DNA of 15,505 bases from Saccoglossus kowalevskii (lineage: Eukaryota > Hemichordata > Enteropneusta > Harrimaniidae), in the NCBI RefSeq assembly GCF_000003605.2, contig NW_003154748.1, positions 58,903 through 74,407 on the forward strand, in the 5' to 3' direction. How positions within the stretch are numbered: the first letter of the stretch is position 1; each line of letters begins with the position of its first letter. Shown piece after piece: positions 8,967-15,505 of the stretch. Below the pieces are notes generated by a model, which had not been told where the DNA came from, did not search any database, and saw nothing but the letters and a program-made list of their open reading frames with translations. The position numbers and the translations under genes are program-made.

Positions 8967-10994
8967 TCAACCAATTGTTACAATAAATGGCATTTTAGTG
9001 AATGATTACAAACGTGTTTTGGTAATGAAAGTGTAGTTTTACCTTGTATGCATTTCATATATAATATACACTGATTTAATGAAAAAGGTTGTATGGTATA
9101 TTATATTCACTTGTCATAACACAAAGAATTATCTCTGAGCACTAGATGAAAGCACTATGTTGTATGACCTTTTGAAGTGATTAACACTGACATTAGCATT
9201 ACATGCAATCACAAGAACATAGTAGAAAATTAGAAAACAGGTGCGAAGTGATTTGTTCAGGAGTGATTTATATTAGAGAATTCTCGGATGCGACTGATAC
9301 ACATAACAAGAAATATATATGCTAATAAAACCAATTTATATATTCGCCAATGTTTAGCGTTTTGACAGTGCTGTAATATTCCAAAAAACTGCCAATAATA
9401 TCTCAAAATACACACTCATTTAACTGTGACCAATTAAACTAGCAATTCACATAAAGGAAACAACATGGTATCTCTTAGTAGTAACCAACCAGTCGATGGA
9501 TATCAATAACATCTAGATCGTGAAAGATATTTGAGCTAATGATAATTAAAGGTGTTTTTCAAACTCCCATTATCTGTTCTAAAGTAATACTTAACCGCCA
9601 AAATCCATGAAAATGTATGAGTTGAGCGAAAAGATAAAATCTAAATTGGTACTTCAACACGATATCACTAGAACTCAAGGCAACATAAAATAATCAAATA
9701 ATCTTAATGTTTACAGAATAGAACAAAAGACAAAGATACATAGGACAAAGTCAAGCTGAAATGTGGGAATTCATTTCTGCCGATCTTGGATCTGACCGTT
9801 ATAACGAACCTATAAGCTGTCTAATTCCCACAGCCCATTATCGTGAAATGCAATAAATAAAAAGAAAAACTTAGTAAGAAAGCAAGTTTGCAAATACTGA
9901 AGATCTCCCCCATCAAGTGCGAGAGTTAAAATGAGATGGGAAAGTGGTCAGTATATAGTACAATAAGCTTATCATAAACATGACAATATTTATCTTTAGC
10001 AATTTAAAGATATGGGTGTGGTTACGGCCCTCATCGGAAAGTATGAAAACGAAAGAATTGTGTTCAGTGTACGGAAAATCTTCCTGATTTCCAAAAAAAG
10101 ATGCATTTGTTATTGGTTCCGATAGTAATAATGAAACTTGTCAAAGTAGATAGTAGTCGGGGTTATTTCACTATTTGTACTAAAGATTATATTTGCAGTG
10201 TTATTGATTATGTATTAATGAATTTGGATAATTACTTAATAAATTAACATTACTCAGTTTTCTTCAGTGTAAATGTTCCTATTTGCATACATAACAATAT
10301 TAGTCCAGCGGTAGATGCACTATTAAGAAGTAAACAGTACACAGGGAATGAATAATACAGAAATTATAAGCACGTAATATTTTTGCTGCAGCTTCTTATT
10401 TGCTGGGCATAATTTACCTCTGGAAAACACAATACATTATCAAACAATTATAATAGGTTTATTAGAAATGTTCACAGTATGAACAAAATAGTGAAACGTT
10501 CAGTTGATAGATGATATTTCATATTAAAATCTATTATAGAAAAATACATGTTCTGCACATCAAGCTGTACTGTGTATTGAAAAAGCGTGAATCATTGTTT
10601 ACGTTTAAGTTATTTACAGTTGGGTTAATTGATGATATATGTTTGTTGAGCTTCTTAACCATTGGCCTGCGAATCAATTAGCTATCCACGCCATTAAATA
10701 GAAACTTAAAACGTTATGGTGAGTGAGCGAATGGTGTTTTTTATACATTATAGATGAAACATAGTTTATGAGAACTCTTATCTGGGAAGTTTACTGTCCG
10801 GTTATAAGGAACATAACTGGAAACATACGGCACAGGCAACGGCAATGTGCCAAGTTGTTGCCATGTAAGTTAAACTAGTGTAAAACGTATAACATTTATT
10901 TTAAAACAACACATTGTGTTTTTTTTTTGGAAATTAATGAAACAATAACTACAACGTTACCCCAGGCGTTGCTGTTGTTGACAAGATATGCTGA
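8967..10994. other. long AT-rich stretch with no supported gene
   Basis: No frame longer than chance with recognisable content, no splice-linked coding series and no RNA gene. A 9-bp inverted pair GTGGGAATT/AATTCCCAC at 9763-9771 and 9823-9831 is the only structure noted and is probably trivial. The region lies upstream of the SDR gene and may include its distal regulatory DNA. Confidence 0.5.
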
Positions 10995-11170
10995 CATCTG
11001 AAAGCAAGCCGAATGAACTGTTGATGATGAGGTATGTGGTCATCTGTAGGCAAGTCGACTTAACTGCTGATGTCGAGGTATGATGACAACTTTCACGGCA
11101 AGCCAACTGAATTGTTGGTGATTGGGTATAATGACATCTGTAGGCTCCCCGACTAAACTGTTGCCGATAG
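10995..11170. repeat. diverged 46-48 bp minisatellite, about four units
   Basis: Units start at 10995, 11041, 11087 and 11135 (spacings 46, 46 and 48). The first, second and fourth begin CATCTG. The shared consensus is roughly CATCTGTAGGCAAGCCGACT, then AACTGTTGATGxxGAGGTATGATGA. Units differ at many positions and the last is shortened. A partial unit (GTTGCTGTTGTTGACAAG...) precedes the array at about 10967. The minus-strand frame across it (10957-11232) is not maintained by the unit length (46 is not a multiple of 3), so I treat it as non-coding. Confidence 0.75.
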
Positions 11171-12682
11171 TAACAAGGGGCACTAATACTAATATATAGT
11201 ATACTAATACATCCTACTAAAATGAATATCACACTACCGGGTACATTATTTTTAAAAGTTGTGTTGAAGTCATAGTTTTGGTGCTTTGTCTTGAAATGGC
11301 GCCAATATGAATTGATCTGCTAAATAGATATACTTGATTGTGCTGATGTTGCACGTTATACACGATTTTTTCATTGAAATGTAGCCTAGCCAGTGTTAGC
11401 ATGCATGTATTTTCTGCTGATAAATGAATTAATATATTTTTTAGAATAAGTCTGCTGTTGCTGACGACAAGCGAATGACGCCCAGACGAGTCCGACTGAA
11501 GTCACACGTGTTCGTAATATTGCTAAGATGTTGTGTTTTGTTTATGTATATAAAGGCAGGACTTGAAATTCACAGAGGCATCAAAAACCATTGCCTTGAT
11601 TTATAGATTTAGGTCTTCAATATGGGTGCTCTCTTTATTTATGTGTACACATGAATACATCATTAGATATTTTACATCAAATAGTGTTCTCTCATCAATG
11701 TAAAAGTACATGTTTTAGAGCTTGTATAAGAATTTCCTGGCGGGATGATCGTTGACAGTCGATGTTTGACTGACCATGTATGTATATACAAGTTAATGAA
11801 TCACTTATATTATGGACCACGACAATGTGTCACATGTTCTAAACGTTTCTTTTGAAATGATTTAAATTTTGTTTTGACAAATATGAAGTTTGTTGTGACT
11901 GTGACATCAGAAATTGCGTTACCTAAAACAGAAAGTTTGAATTTACTGTGACACCTTAATTGATGACATATTCATCGTAATCATGAGAATGAAGCTGTTA
12001 TTATTGCAATTATTATTTCTATGATAAATTATTATTTGACACAGACAAATTTAATGGTGCCAGTAATATACATTTATTTCAGCAAGCTACGATGAATATA
12101 ATAAGATTGCAATAGTGGTTAAAGATCCTAACCATTTAAAATGACTTGTCAATATGTCCAGCTGTTTGGTTGAGGCCATATACGATAATGAGAGAATTTT
12201 ATCCTATGTAAAATGTTACATAAAAATGTTGAGTGCGCAATGTTCCCTGTATATGACAGTGCTTGAATCTTGCTACACCTTCCAATTGAAATGGTGTGAC
12301 AGGTGACAATTTATAGTGGGTGTTCCAAGAGAGTCCAAGACAAATAAGAAACTCAAGGATTGTGTTGAGATTGGTGTCAGAGAGTGGTAATTCCATTAAA
12401 ATCACCATCTTCAATGGTGACATAATCGTGCAGAGAGCGACATTCTGGATTATCATTCATACAGATGCCAGAGTGGGTCCTCTTATCATCCAGTGACATT
12501 TGAAAACCACCCATGTTGGCCCACTACATATTGGATAATTCTAGGTGGATATAAATATAAACGAGTTGGATGACAGGTACAGTCTTGCATTAACACTAAA
12601 TAGTTTAGGCCTTTTTCACACATGCAGACGTTTTCAAGTTCTGGGTTGTAACCAACACACCTATACAGTTCCGGCCACAACT
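11171..12682. other. non-coding stretch
   Basis: Apart from the TATA-like motif at 11547 I see no supported feature. Minus-strand frames at 12199-12456 and 12486-12755 are somewhat longer than their surroundings, but I recognise no domain in them. Confidence 0.45.
11547..11554 (+). promoter_or_regulatory. candidate TATA box (TATATAAAGGC)
   Basis: TATATAAA followed by GGCAGG is a good core-promoter TATA sequence on the plus strand. A start site would be expected near 11575-11585 (ATTCACAGAGGCATC). The first downstream ATG (11621) opens only a ten-codon frame, so if this is a real promoter it would drive a non-coding first exon or a non-coding RNA. No downstream gene is recognised. Confidence 0.25.
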
Positions 12683-12718
12683 GGATTCCCTTCAAGTACC
12701 TGCACTCCAAGTTTATCT

Positions 12719-12815
12719 TAATGTGACAGCAGCGAGTCAGTATTTTAAGGAGCAATGAGTACTATAATGTGACAGCAGCGAGTCAGTATTTTAAGGAGCA
12801 ATGAGTACTATAATG
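12719..12815. repeat. perfect 46-bp tandem duplication
   Basis: The 46-bp unit beginning ATGTGACAGCAGCGAGTCAG (12721) is repeated without mismatch from 12767, and the identity spans 97 bases in all. The lack of divergence means it is recent, or is an assembly artefact. It lies inside the 19-bp inverted repeat pair. The 46 bp are not a multiple of three. Confidence 0.9.
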
Positions 12816-13107
12816 CCTTGTAACAGAGACTTGTCTCTTGCAGCTGATAATTAACTCCTTCCATTTGATTACGTATAGTAATAGGTATGAGTATTGTTTT
12901 CTGATATACTTTATGGTCTATTTAGGTGAACTGCAAACTTCAACAGACACTGGCTGTTTGGGTGAACAGTAGGTATGCAACCTTCAGATTTAGAGCCACA
13001 ATGAAGTTATTCGACCTGACATAGTCTGATGTAGTGTAGTGTGACGATCTGTAGGCCAACAAATTGATTCTCAAGTCCTCTGATTCCTGTGGTCATTTTA
13101 ACATATA
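12816..13107. other. non-coding stretch before the LINE units
   Basis: No coding or RNA feature is recognised. ATCTGTAGGC at about 13047 echoes the minisatellite unit at 11041, which may be chance. Confidence 0.4.
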
Positions 13108-13443
13108 AAGGTACTTGAAGGGAATCCCTTAACTAAACTCCGGTGCTCTAATCATAAGTTACACATTGAGACCGGTAGATATTATGGAACTCCAGTGGAA
13201 AATAGAACCTGCCAAATATGTATAGATGCTGTTGAAGATGAAACTCATTTTCTGGTAGTATGTCCAGCATATATTCGAAAACCGCTTTTTGATCAAATTA
13301 ACCGCATTGAACCACAATTCGAGTTCCTTTCGCCTATCCGTAAACTTACATATATTTTTTCTCAGGATAACCATGAAATCATCCAAAGTATTGCAAGATT
13401 TGTATACACAGCTTTTCAGATTAGATATAATTTGTTAGTGTGA
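13108..13443 (+). pseudogene. LINE ORF2 C-terminal fragment with C-x2-C-x8-H-x4-C motif
   Basis: An open frame runs from an in-frame stop at 13099-13101 to the TGA at 13441-13443. It includes LTKLRCSNHKLHIETGRYYG and then TCQICIDAVEDETHFLVVCP. The LTKLR..NHKL.IE.GRY and EDE.HFL..CP.Y strings are the usual C-terminus of LINE ORF2 proteins downstream of the reverse transcriptase. The Cys/His spacing suggests a small zinc-binding knuckle of unsettled role. No valid start codon lies in the fragment; the RT and endonuclease are absent through 5' truncation, not decay. Confidence 0.8.
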
Positions 13444-13464
13444 GTTCTCCAATAGATGAGTTGT

Positions 13465-13491
13465 ATATGTGTGTGTATGTGTATATATATA
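13465..13491. repeat. TG/TA dinucleotide run in LINE 3' UTR
   Basis: A run of TGTGTGTATGTGTATATATAT follows the ORF2 stop codon by about 20 bases. It is a simple repeat that may vary in length among copies. Confidence 0.6.
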
Positions 13492-13542
13492 ATACTTTAT
13501 TTTATTGGGGCGATTAAAGTCACGCCTGTAACTTTCGCATTG

Positions 13543-13562
13543 TAACCTGTTCCCCCAGGTTA
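13543..13562 (+). other. hairpin in the LINE 3' UTR
   Basis: TAACCTG (13543-13549), loop TTCCCC, CAGGTTA (13556-13562): a perfect 7-bp stem with a 6-base loop, 33 bases before the (AAT)n tail. In UnaL2 and zebrafish L2-type LINEs a 3' stem-loop is recognised by the element's own reverse transcriptase. Its position here makes the same role likely by inference. Confidence 0.6.
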
Positions 13563-13595
13563 GTGGGGTATATTTCTTTAGAGAAATGGAAATAA

Positions 13596-13613
13596 AATAA
13601 TAATAATAATAAT
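13596..13613 (+). repeat. (AAT)6 LINE tail
   Basis: Six AAT units directly end the truncated LINE copy, and the next LINE starts within a few bases. Short tandem 3' tails in place of poly(A) are common in CR1/L2-type elements. Confidence 0.75.
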
Positions 13614-13714
13614 ATAAAGTGCGCATGTGTGAACAGTGAACAATTTCGTGCTCTTGAGATTTTCACGGGAAAACTACCTCAAATTCGTTATACTATATCA
13701 TTATCCACTAAAGA

Positions 13715-14601
13715 ATGAAGTGCGACGACTGTAATATAAAACGGGGAGTGCATTTGTGCCACGGAGATTTGCAATTGTGTGAAAAATGCAAAAAGAAACG
13801 TTTCCAGCACGATGGTCACTCGGCAATGACAGGCATGGCGGTGAATACCACTGCAACAGATGATGGTAACAACAGTGAAGCCAATATACTAACAATTCTA
13901 CAGGAAATACGTGGAATTAATGAAAAGTTGGAGAAAATGGGTGCCTTGGAGGCAAAACTTGAAAAGGTAGAAACATCTATGCAATTTATTAACGCTTTGT
14001 TTAAAAAAAACAGAAAGAAATTAGAGGACGTGCAGGCTACTAACCAATTACTTGTGGAAGAGAACAGAGTCCTGAAATACAGAGTATCGGATTTAGAATG
14101 TAATCATAACGAATTAGATCAGTATATAAGAAGAGAAAACATTGTCATTAGTGGTGTGCCACAAACAGAAAGTGAAAATACAGATGCAATAGCTCTGAAA
14201 ATCGCTCAGATCGCGGACAAAAACATCACCATATCGGACATAGATGTCTCGCATCGTATCGGAAAACGAAAGCCGTCGGTTGGTCAGCGTTACAATTCCC
14301 CCTCTCAAATTATTGTCAGGTTCACAAGTAGAAGAGCTCGCGATGCTGTGTACAAGGCCCGCAAAAACCTGTCAACCGTTAAAACATCGAGTCTCGGTTA
14401 CGAAGTTACAAATGATATATATATATAAATGAGAACTTAACGCCTATTGGGAAAGCTTTATTTACTAAGGTAAACATCAAAAGGAAACAGTGTGGCTGGA
14501 AATTTCTATGGACACATTATGGCAAAATTTTAACAAAGAAAGACGAGAATTCACCAGTTGTCTACTTTCCAAACGAAGACAGTCTTTGCAAAATATGTTA
14601 A
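13715..14601 (+). pseudogene. LINE ORF1: B-box-like zinc motif, coiled coil, RRM-like; one frameshift
   Basis: ORF1 proteins bind the element RNA and act as nucleic-acid chaperones. Residues 3-35 have C3-x2-C6-x8-C15-x2-D18-x3-C22-x2-C25-x6-H32-x2-H35, the spacing of a B-box-type zinc finger. Residues about 58-138 are rich in Leu, Lys and Glu at heptad spacing and should form a coiled coil for trimer formation. From about 139 (RRENIVISGVP) to 225 (VSHRIGK, IIVRFTSRRARDAVYKAR) it matches the RRM-like region of L1-type ORF1 proteins (Transposase_22). The frame stops at 14426-14428 inside an alternating AT run. The usual C-terminal domain (NENLTPIGKALF, WKFLWTHYGKI, NEDSLCKI) continues in the +2 frame to TAA at 14599-14601, so one extra AT unit explains the break. 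Intact length would be near 294 residues. Confidence 0.8.
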
Positions 14602-14636
14602 TGTGACTGTTTGCAGCGTGAAAAGCTGAATTATTC

Positions 14637-15505
14637 ATGGATCCTGACGTAACAGACTCATTGCTATCCAGTAATTACAACTGTGAATCTTATTCAATTG
14701 AGCAATTTAACAACAGTGAGTCATTGTCAGTAAATTCCTTTTCTGGCTTACATTTGAATGTTAGATCCAATAGTGCACATTTTGACGACCTTTCAACTCT
14801 TTTACACCTTCTGAAAATGAAATTTTCAGTCATTGGTCACAGTAAGACGTGGTTGCACAGTAATTCTGACACCTTAATCTATAATCTGCCATCTTACAAT
14901 TTTATTTCAAATTGCCGCACATCTACTTCAGAAGGTGGTGTTGGTCTCTATATACACGAATCATTGCCTTATACTGTTATTGACTCAGTTATTCTAAGTC
15001 ATTGTGAGTGTTTATTTGTTGAAACTACATTGGACAACAAACAAGTTATACTAGTAATAGGTGTAATTTACCGTAAGCCCAATACCTCTGTGCAAGATTT
15101 CCTTGATAGTTTTGAGCATTGTCTTGAAACTTTTTGTGCCAATAAAAAATGTATTTTTCTTGGCGATGTCAACATTAATGTTGGTAGCAGCAATAATGCG
15201 CATTCTGCCTATGACACAGTTCTTAATGCCAATAATTTTCAACAAATTATACACTCTCCAACTAGAGTAACCGAATCAACATCGACAACAATAGATCACT
15301 GTCTTATGAATTTTTTTTGATTATTTTATTGAAGCCGGTACCCTAGAGTCGGATCTTAGTGATCATTTTCCAATTTTTGCTGTTTTTAAACATTTACGTC
15401 ATATATTTAACACAAATCCAACAAATAGTTACAAACATGACTTTTCTTTGTTTAATCTTGAATCATTCAAAGCGGATGTTGCAAAAACGTCATGGATGTC
15501 AATTT
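14637..15505 (+). pseudogene. LINE ORF2 start: endonuclease domain, catalytic Glu lost, frameshift
   Basis: ORF2 makes the enzyme that nicks the target and copies the RNA. The first frame (227 residues, stop at 15318-15320) shows endonuclease motifs LHLNVRS (38-44), GGVGLYI (100-106), GVIYRKPN (142-149), GDVNIN (176-181), SPTRVTES (207-214) and TIDH (218-221). At residue 70 the catalytic Glu of the usual S-E-T-W-L motif is Lys (AAG at 14844-14846). A run of eight T at 15311-15318 shifts the frame. In the next frame the protein goes on as DYFIEAGTLESDLSDHFPIF, with the final S-D-H motif at about 15358-15366, and stays open to the window edge. One extra T explains this. The reverse transcriptase lies outside the window. 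Confidence 0.85.

Larger units (their letters stand above)
12683..13127. repeat. 19-bp perfect inverted repeat pair
   Basis: GGATTCCCTTCAAGTACCT at 12683-12701 has its exact reverse complement at 13109-13127. The pair encloses 407 bp. The right arm touches the start of the truncated LINE 3' fragment. No clear target-site duplication flanks the pair, so a 445-bp miniature element is possible but not shown. Two opposed copies of the same LINE-derived snippet are the alternative. Confidence 0.6.
13108..13613 (+). mobile_element. 5'-truncated LINE copy: ORF2 C-terminus, 3' UTR and tail
   Basis: This fragment contains the last about 110 codons of a LINE ORF2, a 3' UTR of about 150 bases with a hairpin, an AATAAA at 13591-13596 and an (AAT)6 tail at 13596-13613. 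Truncation at the 5' end and a microsatellite tail are usual for CR1/L2-type elements made by target-primed reverse transcription. The fragment is immediately followed by the 5' end of another LINE in the same orientation. Confidence 0.8.
13614..15505 (+). mobile_element. LINE copy with 5' end, ORF1 and start of ORF2 (runs off window)
   Basis: A second LINE begins directly after the (AAT) tail. It has a 5' leader of about 100 bases, ORF1 (13715-14601), a 35-base gap and ORF2 from 14637. ORF1 has a zinc motif plus coiled coil plus RRM-like region, and ORF2 starts with an apurinic-type endonuclease. This points to a Jockey-superfamily (CR1/L2-like) or L1-like element; the clade cannot be set without the reverse transcriptase. 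Each ORF carries one frameshift and the endonuclease lacks a catalytic residue, so this copy cannot move by itself, although decay is light. Confidence 0.85.

Noticed and set aside
10957-11232. 91-codon minus-strand frame
   Set aside because: It runs through the minisatellite, whose unit length does not keep the frame.
12199-12755. Two adjacent minus-strand frames (85 and 89 codons), one rich in Cys
   Set aside because: No family recognised, no splice signals joining them, and one contains the non-multiple-of-three duplication. They are probably chance or unidentified decay.
13159-13386. Minus-strand frame over the LINE C-terminus
   Set aside because: It is the shadow of the plus-strand LINE ORF2, which has clear family motifs.
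14114-14308. Minus-strand frame and other-phase frames inside ORF1
   Set aside because: They are shadows of ORF1, which carries the recognisable domains.
1-15505. CRISPR array, operons, tRNA or rRNA genes
   Set aside because: No regularly spaced identical repeats with unique spacers, no cloverleaf or rRNA strings seen, and the spliced gene shows the DNA is eukaryotic.

Overview
This is a gene-poor, AT-rich animal genomic window. It contains spliced introns with GT/AG borders, several non-LTR retrotransposon (LINE) pieces at different stages of decay, and short tandem repeats. The sequence alone does not fix the species. LINE debris next to a BDH1/RDH-like dehydrogenase fits an invertebrate, perhaps a marine one, but that is a guess.

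The only convincing host gene lies on the minus strand at 8754-3949. It has five coding exons with matching phases (1,1,1,0), all with GT donors and AG acceptors. Joined, they give 1098 nt and a 365-residue short-chain dehydrogenase/reductase (SDR) of the retinol/steroid/3-hydroxybutyrate dehydrogenase group. The full catalytic set is visible (TGxxxGxG, NNAG, N171, S198, Y211, K215), along with a two-helix hydrophobic N-terminus. Nothing suggests it is broken.

Intron 1 (8471-5610) carries an old LINE ORF2 remnant in the same orientation as the host gene (about 7930-6210). It is interrupted by a 658-bp insertion (6678-7335) flanked by TAGATA direct repeats. Removing the insert and one TAGATA copy rejoins the LINE reading frame, so a nested insertion is well supported. 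The class of the inserted element is not clear.

The left end (1-3.8 kb) holds a cut-off direct repeat, a decayed reverse transcriptase fragment (about 1030-726, minus), a speculative secreted-peptide ORF and a small inverted repeat. The middle (9-12.7 kb) is mostly featureless apart from a diverged 46-48 bp minisatellite and a TATA-like motif.

The right end (13.1-15.5 kb) holds two LINE units in head-to-tail order on the plus strand. The first is a 5'-truncated 3' end: the ORF2 C-terminus with a C-x2-C-x8-H-x4-C motif, a 3' UTR hairpin and an (AAT)6 tail. A second copy with an apparently complete 5' end follows directly. It has ORF1 (B-box-like zinc motif, coiled coil, RRM-like region) and the start of ORF2 (endonuclease), and runs off the window. 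This second copy is already inactivated by frameshifts in both ORFs and by loss of a catalytic Glu. I see no CRISPR array, operon, rRNA, tRNA or clearly new multi-gene system.
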